From NCBI RefSeq assembly GCF_900116235.1, contig NZ_FPAA01000010.1:1-64000 (forward strand): a stretch of 64,000 nucleotides of DNA. The letters are read 5' to 3'. Made by a program: the position numbers and the translations under genes. Shown one piece after another: positions 25,271 to 35,518 of this stretch. Each line of letters begins with the position of its first letter. Position 1 is the first letter of the stretch. A model generated the notes under the pieces. It did not search any database. It was given only the letters and a program-made list of their open reading frames with translations, and had not been told where the DNA came from. This DNA is from Marininema halotolerans. Its GTDB lineage: Bacteria; Bacillota; Bacilli; Thermoactinomycetales; DSM-45169.

Positions 25271-28200
25271 ATGGAGTGGAGAATGAAGATGGGCGTTTTT
25301 TACGAAAAGAAATATGGTACCGTGCGTCGATGGCTTACGATTATGGTCATCGTTGCCCTTATTTTGACTTTATGGCCAGTCAATCCGCGTGAAGCGATAG
25401 CGAAATCACCACAAGTAAGCCAGGTCAAACCGAAAGAATTGGTAAAGAAGCGTACCGATGATTCCAAGTTGATTGACAATGGAAATGGAACGTTTACAAA
25501 AAAGATCTATTCAGAACCCATTCATAATAAAGTGGGCTCAGAGTGGAAAGAGATCTCCACGGAACTGACTCCGTCAGGAAATCTACTCAAGCCGAAAAAT
25601 ACCTGGATTGATGTGGCGTTCAAAACGGCTACGAAGGAAGGAAAGTATGCCACGATCCAAGCAGATGAGCATACCCTTTCCTATAGCTTTTTAGGAGCGA
25701 AAGCAACGAGTCAGCCAGAAAGCAAAGAGACACCAGAATCGAAGGAAGAATCCGAAGGTGTCAAGGAAGCACAAGCGGAGGATGCCCAGGCCAAGGTAGA
25801 TCAAAATGAAGTTACCTACCCCAATGTGCTCCCTTCGGTTCATTTACGAAACAAAGTCTACAATACGAAAATAAAAGAAGATATTATATTAGAAAAATAC
25901 ACGGGATTTGATTCATTTAACTTCGAAATTGACTCTGATTTAACGATGCAGAAGGGCAAGGACGGCAATATCCTTTTTAAAGATCACGATGATAAAGACG
26001 TTTTTATACTGAATAAGCCCTATATGTATGACTCCAATGTAGATCCCAAATCAGATGAACCTGCCCAATCTGATGACGTGGAGTATGTGATAACGAAAGT
26101 AGATGGGAAATCGATACTTTCGATTCAAGCCGACGAAAAATGGTTAAAGGACGGATCGCGAAAGTACCCTGTTTATATCGATCCATCAACCAATGTTTCG
26201 ACGAATGGGGATACTCATGTATCGGATCGTTATCCAACAACCAATTACGGTTCGGATACGCAATTGAAAGTGGGGTACTATGATGCCAATACGGGTACCA
26301 ACTATGCGTATCTAAAGCAAGATGTTAGTAGTTTAAAAGGCATGATTATTGATTCTGCGAAGTTCAATGTGCACGTCGATCATGCATACTACTTTGCTCC
26401 CACTGCGAATGGTTTATGGTTGGATGAGGTAAGTGGAGATTGGTCCGAATCTAGCCTGACATGGAAGGTACAACAAGATAAAAAAATTACATCTAAGAAC
26501 ATCGGCATGCAAAATGTTGCTCGTGGACAAGATGTTGCCTTTGATGTGAAAAGTACAGTGCAAAATTGGGCCAATGGGACAAAAACCAATTATGGTTTTA
26601 AGTTTCATACCAATGGCAACAAACAAACCTTCTGGAAAAAGTTAGGTTCATCTGAGAGCACGAGTAATAAGCCCTATCTATCAGTGACCTATCACGCCCC
26701 CAAACCCAATGTGCCAAAAGGGTTGGCTTACTCCAATTGGGTGGGCAGTGACAATGGATTTATCGATTTGAAATGGGATCTTGTGCAGACAGCGACAGGA
26801 TATTATGTCTGGATCTATAACGGAAAAACATATCAGAAAATCGATGTGGGGAATGCCACTAGCTTTTCGACCTATAACAAAAACATATGGCCCACTCCTG
26901 AGGAAGTGGAGGCTGGGAAGTATCAACTCCATATCGACGATAACCGCAAGCTGGATGGGAAAGGCGCAGAATTAGCGAAAAGCCCGATTCCTGTTTATAA
27001 GAATGCCGGGAGTACCCAGTACTCTGAATACCTAATACGAATCAGTGCAAAGACCCCTGGTGGGGAGACAGAGCCCTCTGAGGCACTTAAAATCGCTATC
27101 CCAGATCGTGCAGATGATTTAGGGACAGAAGAGTTTTGGACGTTTGCTGAAATTCCAGGTGGGGATGTCAATGCAGTAACCGGTAATATGGTGCTCGATG
27201 AGACGGATCTGGAACTGGAGGGTCGCGAACCGGAAATGTCCATTGACCGGACGTACAATAGCCGGGCAAAGGAGACAGGTCCCTTTGGGAAAGGCTGGTC
27301 CTTTAACTATGGGATGAGCCTTACCGAAGATAACAAAGGGAATGTGATTGAACAGGATATGGATGGAGGCTTTCATTCCTATCAGAAAAAAGCAGATGGA
27401 TCTTATGCGAGTCCATTAGGTGTCAACCTTGAGCTCAAGGGATCAAAGGCGTCAGGTTGGACTCTGACGGATAAAGATCAAACAATCTATCGCTTTAACA
27501 CCCTTGGAAAATTAACTGAGATTGAAGATATCAACAAGAACAAACTCACCCTTACCTACAATGAGCAAAAAGAGCTAATTAAAATCACCGATCCCAGTAA
27601 GCGTGAATTTAACCTGACCTACACCGATGGCAAGATTACCAAGGTAGAAGGACCTGAGAATCGCACCTGGACTTATAAGTACAACCATGAAAAAGATTAC
27701 TTGATTGAAGTGACGGATGAGACTCAAACGTCTACAAAATACGGTTATTACGAGGATGGTCAACTCGGGGCCATCATGGAAGCAGATGATCGAGAGACCT
27801 GGTATACATACAACCAGGCAGGTCAATTGATCGAAGTGATTGACCCAGAGGAAGCGTATACCAACATAGAGTACTCACCTGAAGAGAAAAAGACGACGGT
27901 GATTAACTCTGATGAGAATGTGATGGACTACTACTACAATGACTCAGGGAATCCAGTCAAAGAAGTAGAAGATCCAGAAGGTCTAAATCTCGTTACCACC
28001 TATAGTTTTGATCACAATAACCTCACCAAAGTATGTGACCCTGAAGCCAATAAAACCGGCTGTACTAAAGCGACGGAATCCTATCAGTATGATTCCAATG
28101 GCAATATGACGAAGGCAGAAGATGCGACAGGGACTGAAACCTTTAAATACAATGAGAATAATGACCTAGTCGAATATAAGGATGCCGATGGTAATCCCTT

Positions 28201-31200
28201 TAAGTATGTATACGACGACAAGGGAAATGAAGTATCCGAGATCGATCCCGATAAAGTAAGTGAAGCGCAGGTTACTGACGAAAAAGGAAATATTGTCGCA
28301 ACGACCGATGAGATGGCTGTCAGCGAGAATCTCGTATTAAACTCGGGTCTCGAGCGAACCACCTCTGGCATGCCGTCCGACTGGACAGCGAAAAAGCTAT
28401 ATGACAATGGAACCACCCAAGTGGATACCAGCGTCAAATATAGTGGTAATCAATCGGTCAAGATGACCACCAAATCAACCAGTATGGATCTGGGTTATGT
28501 TGGAGCAATCCAAGAGCTATACGTAGCACCTAACACCACCTACACCATCAGTTCGATGATAAAAACCCAAGATCTAAAACATGCGGGGGCATTTCTTAAC
28601 ACCGAACAACTAAACGCAGAGGGCAAGAAATCCTCTGGGGGATGGACAGATAACCGATATAGCCGTGTCAGTGGAACGGAGGATTGGACACGTAGACAAC
28701 TTAGTTTTAAAACGGCAGCGGATACAGAAAAGGTTCGTATCTACCTCGAAGTCGATCACCTAAGTACCGCGGGTGTGGGGACCGCTTGGTTTGACCAGGT
28801 GCAACTTGAAGAGGGCGATGTTACCACAGATTATAATGCGATTGAGAATAGTAGCTTTGAAGAGGGGCTTAGCTTTTGGGGATCCTCTCCGAGCCCAGCT
28901 ACCATCGACTCTACCCAATCTTTTGATGGAAGTCAGTCGATCAAGATGGCACGGAGTACAACGGATGCAAAGGCTATTCAATATCTCCAAGTGATCCCCC
29001 TAAATCAAAAAACCGCAAGTCCGATTACGGTGACGGGATTAAGTAAAGCAGCGGGTGTGGCAAATAAGACGGATAAAGCACCCAACAAAGATTACTCCAT
29101 CTATGTCGACGGTATTCAAGATGAGGGTGGCGGTAAAACCAGTTATAAGACTGACCAGGCTAACTTTGCATTAGGTACCCATGATTGGCAACGAAGTGCT
29201 GTGACATTAAAACCGGACAAGCCATTGAAGGAAGTTCGTGTGTATGTCCTGTTCCGAGGCAACAACACGGGAACCGCTTGGTTCGATAACATTCGCGTCA
29301 AAGAAGGTAGTGCGGTCGAGCAATATGCATACGATTCGACTGGCAATTACATGACCAAGGTGACAGATCCCACGGGTGTAACCGAATCCATCAAATATGA
29401 TGCCTATGGGAACGAGACTGAGATCTCCGATGCGAGAGGTCTAAAAACCGAGTATACCTACGATAAGTCCAATCAACTTCAAACCATCACCTTGCCAGGT
29501 CATCGGTTAAAAGTGGATTTCGACCATGATATAAACGGCAATGTTATTGAAAAGAAAGTGACAAGTGGCGACGGGCAGACCGTGTATAACAAGGTGAAAT
29601 ACACCTATGAAAATGATCAGCTGGTTGCTTCCACCGATGAGCTCGGTCATACGACACAATTTGTCTACGATACTGAAGGCGATGTCATTTCTACGACAAC
29701 ACCGAATGGAAAGACCGTTGAGAATATTGATGCTGAAGATGGGAGTAGCGTGGATATCCTCTATGATAAAGAGGCCCGCTATCGGATTCACTATGACACG
29801 AAGGGCAATGAGACAAAGATTGAAGATCTGAAGCTCAATCTAGCTAAAACCCATCTATTTGATATCAGTGATCGTTTGACTCAATTGGTACAAGGTGCTG
29901 GTACGCAAACCTGGAGCTATAACTCCAATGATGAGCTTGAGAGTTTAAAACTGGTCCATGGGAAGACCGAAGCGAGCTTCGCCTATAAGTACAATGAATC
30001 TGAACAAAACACCGAAGTGAAAGACCATACTGGCAAGGTGTATCGCTTTGACTACGATGAAAAAGGTAATATTCGTACCGCTGTCTATGCCAACAAGGTT
30101 GGAATTTCCGCTGCCTACGATGATAACGACAATGTGACGGAAGTTGCGATTGGTAAAGAGGATGGTACATCCATTGCCAAGTATCTGTACGAATACGACA
30201 AGAATGGCAACACCACCAAGATAAAAGACCTCATTCAAAATAAGGACCTAAAGTACACGTATGATGTACTGGATCAGCTGACATCTGAGAGCGATCCCAC
30301 TAGCGATAACACCTTCTCTTATGAATATGATCCGGTAGGAAATCGGACGAAGAAAGAAGTAAAAGACGCAGATGGAAAAGTGATTTCCAGCACTGCCTTT
30401 ACTTATAACGAAGGGAATCAATTAATCAAAAAAGAGGATACACCCTACACCTACGACAAAAACGGGAACCGTCTGGAAGATGGGAAGTACCTCTACAGTT
30501 GGGATGCCGGTGATCGCTTAACCGAGATAAAAGAAAAGAATTCGGATAAAGTAGTCGCCACATATGAGTATGATGAAGATGGTCGTCGCATTCGTTCGAA
30601 GGTAGATGGGAAAGTCACCAACTACTTCTACGATGGAGGAAGTATCCGTGTCCTCTATGAAACGGATGGCGATGATCAACTGACACGCTATTATACTTAT
30701 AGCGAAGAAGGTCAACTCCTCAGCATGACCAAAGCCAATGGGGAGACCTATTACTACCAGGTCAATTCTCATGGGGATGTCATTGCTGTAACGGATCAGA
30801 ATCAGAAGGAAGTTGCGAAATATACCTACGATGCCTGGGGGAACATTCTCTCCAAAGAAGGAGTATTCGCCGAGGAAAACCCCTATCGTTATGCGGGATA
30901 TCGCTATGACAATGAGACCGGCTTTTACTATTTGATGGCGCGTTACTATCAACCTGTTGAAGGGACATTCCTATCGGCAGACCCTGATCCAGGGGATGAA
31001 GACGATCCACAAACGCAAAATGCCTACGTCTATGGTAGCAACAACCCGCTTAAATACACTGATCCAGATGGACACTGGATCAATGTTGCGATTGGGATTG
31101 CTTCAGGACTCTATCGTGGTTACAAAGTATATAAAAAGACGGGAAGCTTGAAAAAAGCAGCTTGGGCGGGTGGCAAACAAGCCGTGATGGATGCAATCCC

Positions 31201-32359
31201 GATCGGCCGTGTCTTTAAAGCTGCAAAGTATGGGTACAAAGCATATAAGTATTCCAAAAAAGCGTCCAAGTACACAAAAAAATATATAAAACGAGTCAAG
31301 AAAAAAGTAAGTAAAAAGAAAGTGAAGAAAGCCCATTCGACAAAAAAGGTAAAGAAAGTTAACCAACGTCGCTATCAAGCAGGCAAAAAATATAAATCTA
31401 CCAAGAAGCAAACCGTCAAGCGGAAATCTTCAAGTAAGCAGAGCAAGTACTCCGGGAAACGATCGAGAGAAAGTACAAAACGATCCTATTCCAGCGGAAA
31501 ACGAAAAGTAAAGAAAAGCCAGAAGGTTACAGCTAAGAAGCAGAAGGTTACGACCAAGGCGCCTAAGAAGAACCGGGTGAAACGGGAAGTTGAACGGAAG
31601 AAAAGGCAACAAAAACGCCAAGAGCGGCGACAAGAGTGTAAGACGAAACAGTCGGTAAGTAAATCAGTCGCTAAACGAGTATCACCAGCACCCTCCTCCT
31701 CCGGTGATTCCAGCGGCTCATCAGATGAGTGTGACGATGAGGATATAAAGGAACTACTTGAAGAGGAACTCGCTAACCTAACCGATGAGGAAATAGAGAA
31801 CCTTAGCAATCAATATGCAGTAGGTTCTGATATGGATAGGGCCCAAAGATGGTCTGATGAAGCATTTAGAATTCGTGTCGAGGACTTGGGGAGTACTAGA
31901 GGGAATAATGGGAATATAGGGTTTGCTACTGTCGAGGTGGAAGGCTACACTGGAAATACAAGTATAAAATCTCACTCTACTATAATGGACAAAGATGGTT
32001 GGGCGAAGGAATTTAGCGATCCCCTTTTTGATACTAAATTTGTGGATAGGGAGGGAGTTATTAACGGAGAAGGAGGTTGGTCTAGATCAAGAGATTCCGA
32101 GGCGAAGATCTTCGAAGAGATTTCGCGAAACCTTGGGATGAAAAAGAATGTCAGAAATTTTTCGGTGACGGGGGCAATCAAAATGTTTACAGAGAGAGTC
32201 CCTTGTATCAGTTGCAACAACGTCATGAGGCAATTCTCTCATCACTTTCCCAATGTGAAGATCGAAGTGTACTCCAATGAGATACAGTTGGGTTATAAAA
32301 AAGGTGAAGGTATGAGGTTTGATGAAGTGAAGGCAGCGAGAGCACGAAAAAAGAAGTAG
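25271..32359 (+). CDS. WapA-like RHS/YD-repeat secreted toxin with C-terminal deaminase-like domain
   Basis: 2362 residues. Signal segment ~19-42 (basic RRW, hydrophobic MVIVALILTLW). A DNRLRE-type domain (~300-475, THVSDRYPTTNYGSDTQLKVG) and a DUF6531-type RHS entry (~633, GGDVNAVTGNMVLDETDLEL) come next. YD repeats (~730-1010 and 1360-1890) form the encapsulating shell and are interrupted by two jelly-roll/CBM-like modules (~1015-1360). The RHS core (~1873-1937, RYYQPVEGTFLSADPDP...YVYGSNNPLKYTDPDGHW) is the self-cleavage point. A Lys/Arg-rich linker (~1985-2130) precedes the toxin tip (~2157-2362), with DSEAKIFEE (~2275) and PCISCNNV (~2312), the Zn/proton-shuttle pattern of nucleic-acid deaminase toxins. 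Starts at codons 5 and 7 are also possible. Immunity genes follow 13 bases later. Confidence 0.88.
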   Translation: MEWRMKMGVFYEKKYGTVRRWLTIMVIVALILTLWPVNPREAIAKSPQVSQVKPKELVKKRTDDSKLIDNGNGTFTKKIYSEPIHNKVGSEWKEISTELTPSGNLLKPKNTWIDVAFKTATKEGKYATIQADEHTLSYSFLGAKATSQPESKETPESKEESEGVKEAQAEDAQAKVDQNEVTYPNVLPSVHLRNKVYNTKIKEDIILEKYTGFDSFNFEIDSDLTMQKGKDGNILFKDHDDKDVFILNKPYMYDSNVDPKSDEPAQSDDVEYVITKVDGKSILSIQADEKWLKDGSRKYPVYIDPSTNVSTNGDTHVSDRYPTTNYGSDTQLKVGYYDANTGTNYAYLKQDVSSLKGMIIDSAKFNVHVDHAYYFAPTANGLWLDEVSGDWSESSLTWKVQQDKKITSKNIGMQNVARGQDVAFDVKSTVQNWANGTKTNYGFKFHTNGNKQTFWKKLGSSESTSNKPYLSVTYHAPKPNVPKGLAYSNWVGSDNGFIDLKWDLVQTATGYYVWIYNGKTYQKIDVGNATSFSTYNKNIWPTPEEVEAGKYQLHIDDNRKLDGKGAELAKSPIPVYKNAGSTQYSEYLIRISAKTPGGETEPSEALKIAIPDRADDLGTEEFWTFAEIPGGDVNAVTGNMVLDETDLELEGREPEMSIDRTYNSRAKETGPFGKGWSFNYGMSLTEDNKGNVIEQDMDGGFHSYQKKADGSYASPLGVNLELKGSKASGWTLTDKDQTIYRFNTLGKLTEIEDINKNKLTLTYNEQKELIKITDPSKREFNLTYTDGKITKVEGPENRTWTYKYNHEKDYLIEVTDETQTSTKYGYYEDGQLGAIMEADDRETWYTYNQAGQLIEVIDPEEAYTNIEYSPEEKKTTVINSDENVMDYYYNDSGNPVKEVEDPEGLNLVTTYSFDHNNLTKVCDPEANKTGCTKATESYQYDSNGNMTKAEDATGTETFKYNENNDLVEYKDADGNPFKYVYDDKGNEVSEIDPDKVSEAQVTDEKGNIVATTDEMAVSENLVLNSGLERTTSGMPSDWTAKKLYDNGTTQVDTSVKYSGNQSVKMTTKSTSMDLGYVGAIQELYVAPNTTYTISSMIKTQDLKHAGAFLNTEQLNAEGKKSSGGWTDNRYSRVSGTEDWTRRQLSFKTAADTEKVRIYLEVDHLSTAGVGTAWFDQVQLEEGDVTTDYNAIENSSFEEGLSFWGSSPSPATIDSTQSFDGSQSIKMARSTTDAKAIQYLQVIPLNQKTASPITVTGLSKAAGVANKTDKAPNKDYSIYVDGIQDEGGGKTSYKTDQANFALGTHDWQRSAVTLKPDKPLKEVRVYVLFRGNNTGTAWFDNIRVKEGSAVEQYAYDSTGNYMTKVTDPTGVTESIKYDAYGNETEISDARGLKTEYTYDKSNQLQTITLPGHRLKVDFDHDINGNVIEKKVTSGDGQTVYNKVKYTYENDQLVASTDELGHTTQFVYDTEGDVISTTTPNGKTVENIDAEDGSSVDILYDKEARYRIHYDTKGNETKIEDLKLNLAKTHLFDISDRLTQLVQGAGTQTWSYNSNDELESLKLVHGKTEASFAYKYNESEQNTEVKDHTGKVYRFDYDEKGNIRTAVYANKVGISAAYDDNDNVTEVAIGKEDGTSIAKYLYEYDKNGNTTKIKDLIQNKDLKYTYDVLDQLTSESDPTSDNTFSYEYDPVGNRTKKEVKDADGKVISSTAFTYNEGNQLIKKEDTPYTYDKNGNRLEDGKYLYSWDAGDRLTEIKEKNSDKVVATYEYDEDGRRIRSKVDGKVTNYFYDGGSIRVLYETDGDDQLTRYYTYSEEGQLLSMTKANGETYYYQVNSHGDVIAVTDQNQKEVAKYTYDAWGNILSKEGVFAEENPYRYAGYRYDNETGFYYLMARYYQPVEGTFLSADPDPGDEDDPQTQNAYVYGSNNPLKYTDPDGHWINVAIGIASGLYRGYKVYKKTGSLKKAAWAGGKQAVMDAIPIGRVFKAAKYGYKAYKYSKKASKYTKKYIKRVKKKVSKKKVKKAHSTKKVKKVNQRRYQAGKKYKSTKKQTVKRKSSSKQSKYSGKRSRESTKRSYSSGKRKVKKSQKVTAKKQKVTTKAPKKNRVKREVERKKRQQKRQERRQECKTKQSVSKSVAKRVSPAPSSSGDSSGSSDECDDEDIKELLEEELANLTDEEIENLSNQYAVGSDMDRAQRWSDEAFRIRVEDLGSTRGNNGNIGFATVEVEGYTGNTSIKSHSTIMDKDGWAKEFSDPLFDTKFVDREGVINGEGGWSRSRDSEAKIFEEISRNLGMKKNVRNFSVTGAIKMFTERVPCISCNNVMRQFSHHFPNVKIEVYSNEIQLGYKKGEGMRFDEVKAARARKKK

Positions 32360-32372
32360 GAGGTAGGAAGTC

Positions 32373-32777
32373 ATGAAGTGTTATCAGTACTTTATTGCTT
32401 TTCCAGATGAGTATACAGGAGCTGTTACGAGGATCGTCAGTCGGTGTATGAAGCTTCCCTTTGATCGTCAGCGATTGGAGGAAAAAAGGGGTTCTGTAGC
32501 CGTTTACGCTGCTCGGAGTGAAGAAGACCCGAATCACTTTCTCATTGTAGAGTTCCCCAGTGAATTTCATTCGATCACAGTGAGGTGCGGTGAATCCGAT
32601 CATAAGGATGTAGAATCCTTAATGATACGTTTAGATAAACGCATCCGCGAAAAAGAACAGGAACCATTAAATCATAAGGTTAAAAATGAGTATGGGACTG
32701 AAAAAGATAAGGTGAAAAGATTAATGGTGAGAAACAATTGGAGTCTGGAGGATATTTTTAAGAGTAATGGTTTGTAG
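32373..32777 (+). CDS. Putative immunity protein, array copy 1
   Basis: 134 residues, 13 bases after the toxin stop with AGGAGG before the ATG, so translated with the toxin. Cytosolic, acidic/basic mixed helix-strand protein beginning MKCYQY and ending SLEDIFKSNGL; no known motif. The position right behind a polymorphic toxin is the standard place for its immunity gene, so it probably binds and blocks the deaminase tip. It is the copy most likely to match the present tip. Function is inferred from position only. Confidence 0.75.
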   Translation: MKCYQYFIAFPDEYTGAVTRIVSRCMKLPFDRQRLEEKRGSVAVYAARSEEDPNHFLIVEFPSEFHSITVRCGESDHKDVESLMIRLDKRIREKEQEPLNHKVKNEYGTEKDKVKRLMVRNNWSLEDIFKSNGL

Positions 32778-32821
32778 ATTGTCGCGCAGGAATTGTCTAG
32801 GGAGAAGGTAGTTTAATAAGC

Positions 32822-32869
32822 AAGGACTGAAATTGACAAGTGATGATGCTTGCTAATTTCAGTCCTTTT
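32822..32869 (+). terminator. Hairpin after immunity copy 1 (repeated in each spacer)
   Basis: 13-bp stem (32822-32834 with 32855-32867) with a nested CAAG/CTTG stem and a short T-tail. Related, less perfect dyads lie near 33442, 34102, 34767, 35393 and 35968. They may be weak terminators or RNA-stabilising hairpins that set the dose of each immunity gene. Confidence 0.5.
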
Positions 32870-32948
32870 GTAATGGATCAATGAAGCTATGAGTTAGGTG
32901 AAGTGAAGGTAGCGAGAGCACGAAAAATGCAGTAGGAGGTAGAGATTC

Positions 32949-33353
32949 ATGAAATGCTATCAATACGGAATTGCTTTTCCGGATGAGTATACAGGAGCCG
33001 TTACGAGGATCGTCAGTCGGTGTATGAAGCTTCCCTTTGATCGTCAGCGATTGGAGGAAAAAAGGGGTTCTGTAGCCGTTTACGCTGCTCGGAGTGAAGA
33101 AGACCCGAATCACTTTCTCATTGTAGAGTTCCCCAGTGAATATCATTCGATCACAGTGAGATGCGGTGAATCCGTTCATAAGGATATACAATCCTTAATG
33201 ATACGTTTAGATAAACTCATTCGCGAAAAGGAACTGCAAATAGTGCGTGATAAGGTTGAAAATGAGTACGGGGCTGAAAATGATTCGGTACAAGAATTAT
33301 TGGTGAGAACCAAACGGCGTCTGGAGGATATTTTTAAAAGTAATGGTTTGTAG
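32949..33353 (+). CDS. Putative immunity protein, array copy 2
   Basis: 134 residues. First ~95 residues nearly identical to copy 1 (shares KLPFDRQRLEEKRGSV), but the last ~40 differ (ELQIVRDKVENEYG, LLVRTKRRLEDIF) and resemble copy 5. AGGAGG and ATG kept. The upstream spacer carries a relic of the toxin 3' end (about 32885-32940) and a 13-bp hairpin (32822-32867). Confidence 0.72.
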   Translation: MKCYQYGIAFPDEYTGAVTRIVSRCMKLPFDRQRLEEKRGSVAVYAARSEEDPNHFLIVEFPSEYHSITVRCGESVHKDIQSLMIRLDKLIREKELQIVRDKVENEYGAENDSVQELLVRTKRRLEDIFKSNGL

Positions 33354-33603
33354 ATTATCGCATAGGAATTGCTGGTGATTTGATTAGAATCAATGAGTTG
33401 CGACTGTGAAAGAGAGTGCCAATAAGAAATTTGTTTCACTTAAGGACTGAAATTGACAAGTAATGATGCTCGCCCAATTTCGGTATCAAAGAAACTATGA
33501 ATTGGGTGTTCCTTAATCACGGATCGTAATTGGGATTCAGAAGAACTACGGTTAGATGAGTTAAGGCAGCGAGAGCACGAAAAAAGAAGTGAGGTAGAAA
33601 TTC

Positions 33604-34008
33604 ATGAAGTGCTATCAATACGGAATTACTTTTCCGGATGAGTATACAGGAGCCGTTACGAGGATCGTCAGTCGGTATATGAACCTTCCCTTTGATCGTC
33701 AGCGATTGGAGAGAAAAAGGGGTTCTGTAGCCGTTTACGCTGCTCGGAGTAAAGAAGATCCGAATCACTTTCTCATTGTAGAGTTCCCCTGTGAATTTCA
33801 TTCGATCACAGTGAGATGCGGTGAATCCGTTTATCAGGATGTAGAATCCTTAATGATACGTTTAGATAAACGCATCCGCGAAAAAGAACAAGAGCCATTA
33901 AATCATAAGGTTAAAAATGAGTATGGGACTGAAAAAGATAAGGTACAAAGATTAATGGTGAGCAACAATTGGAGTCTGGAGGATATTTTTAAGAGTAATG
34001 GTTTGTAG
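33604..34008 (+). CDS. Putative immunity protein, array copy 3
   Basis: 134 residues, N-terminal variant with RYMNLPFDRQRLERKRGSV and SKEDPNHF shared with copy 6; C-terminal part like copy 1 (LMVSNNWSLEDIF). Ribosome site slightly degraded (GTGAGGTAG). The preceding spacer is the most divergent of the array. Confidence 0.72.
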   Translation: MKCYQYGITFPDEYTGAVTRIVSRYMNLPFDRQRLERKRGSVAVYAARSKEDPNHFLIVEFPCEFHSITVRCGESVYQDVESLMIRLDKRIREKEQEPLNHKVKNEYGTEKDKVQRLMVSNNWSLEDIFKSNGL

Positions 34009-34318
34009 ATTGCCCCCAAAGGAATTGCTAGTGATTGGATTAGAATTAATGGGTTGCGACTGTGAAAGAGTGTGCCTAGGGAAAAGGTAGGTTTAATAAG
34101 CAAAGACTGAAATTGACAAGTGATGACGCTTGCCCGATTTCTGTCCTTTCGTAATGGACCAATGAAGCTATGAGTTAGGTGGTTCATGATCACGGATAAG
34201 AAGAGATTGAATGCAACGAAGAAAGTTTTTCAGATCCAATCCCGACTACGGAAGGTGATGGGAATGAGATAAGTGAAGGCGGGTAGGGCACGAAAAAAGA
34301 AGTAGGAGGTAGGAAGTC

Positions 34319-34723
34319 GTGAAGTGCTATCAATACGGAATTGCTTTTCTGGATGAGTATACAGGTGCTGTTACGAGGATCGTCAGTCGGTATATGAACC
34401 TTCCCTTTGATCGTCAGCGATTGGAGAGAAAAAGGGGTTCTGTAGATGTTTACGCTGCTCGGAGTGAAGAAGACCCGAATCACTTTATCATTGTAACGTT
34501 CCTTTGTGAAATTCATTCGATCACAGTAAGATGTAGTGAGTCAGTACATAAGGATATACAATCCTTAATGATACGTTTAGATAAACGCATCCGTGAAAAA
34601 GAACAGGAACCATTGCATTATAAGATTGAGAATCAGTACGGGACTGAAAATGATTGGGTACAAGAATTATTGGTGAGCAACAATTGGAGTCTGGAGGATA
34701 TTTTTAAGAGTAATGGTTTGTAG
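34319..34723 (+). CDS. Putative immunity protein, array copy 4
   Basis: 134 residues, GTG start where the others have ATG. Middle section VDVYAARS and CEIHSITVRCSESVHKDIQSL shared with copy 5; ends LLVSNNWSLEDIF. Preceded by a spacer holding a frameshifted relic of the divergent seventh gene (34171-34252). Confidence 0.72.
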   Translation: MKCYQYGIAFLDEYTGAVTRIVSRYMNLPFDRQRLERKRGSVDVYAARSEEDPNHFIIVTFLCEIHSITVRCSESVHKDIQSLMIRLDKRIREKEQEPLHYKIENQYGTENDWVQELLVSNNWSLEDIFKSNGL

Positions 34724-34893
34724 ATTGCCGCGAAGGAATTGCCTAGGGAGAAGGTAGTTTAATAAGCAAAGACTGAAATTGACAAGTAATGATGCTTGCT
34801 GATTTCTGTCCTTTTGTAATGGACCAATGAAGCTATGAGTTAGGTGAAGTGAAGGTAGCGAGAGCTCGAATAAGAAGTAGGAGGTAGGAAGTC

Positions 34894-35298
34894 ATGAAGT
34901 GCTATCAATACGGAATTGCTTTTCTGGATGAGTATACAACAGCCGTTACGAGGATCGTCAGTCGGTGTATGAACCTTCCCTTTGATCGGCAGCGATACGA
35001 GAAAAAAAGGGGTTCTATAGATGTTTACGCTGCTCGGAGTGAAGAGGACCCGAATCACTTTCTCATTGTAGATTTCCCCTGTGAAATTCATTCGATCACA
35101 GTGAGATGTAGTGAGTCAGTACATAAGGATATACAATCCTTAATGATACGTTTAGATAAGCTCATCCGCGAAAAAGAACAGGAACCATTGCATTATAAGA
35201 TTGAGAATGAGTACGGGACTGAAAATGATTCGGTACAAGAATTATTGGTGAGAACCAAACGGAGTCTGGAGGATATTTTTAAGAGTAATGGTTTGTAG
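34894..35298 (+). CDS. Putative immunity protein, array copy 5
   Basis: 134 residues. Distinct DEYTTAVTRIVSRCMN and RYEKKRGSIDVY; the C-terminus LLVRTKRSLEDIF matches copy 2. Strong AGGAGG, ATG start. Confidence 0.72.
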   Translation: MKCYQYGIAFLDEYTTAVTRIVSRCMNLPFDRQRYEKKRGSIDVYAARSEEDPNHFLIVDFPCEIHSITVRCSESVHKDIQSLMIRLDKLIREKEQEPLHYKIENEYGTENDSVQELLVRTKRSLEDIFKSNGL

Positions 35299-35518
35299 AT
35301 TGCCCCCGAAGGAATTGCTAGTGATTGGATTAGAATTAATGGGTTGCGACTGTGAAAGAGTGTGCCTAGGGAGAAGGTAGGTTTAATAAGCAAAGACTGA
35401 AATTGACAAGTAATGATGCTTGCCCGATTTCTGTCCTTTCGTAATGGACCAAAGAATCTATGAGTTAGGTGAAGTTAAGGTAGAGAGAGCAAGAAAAAGC
35501 AGGAGGAGGTAGGAAGTC

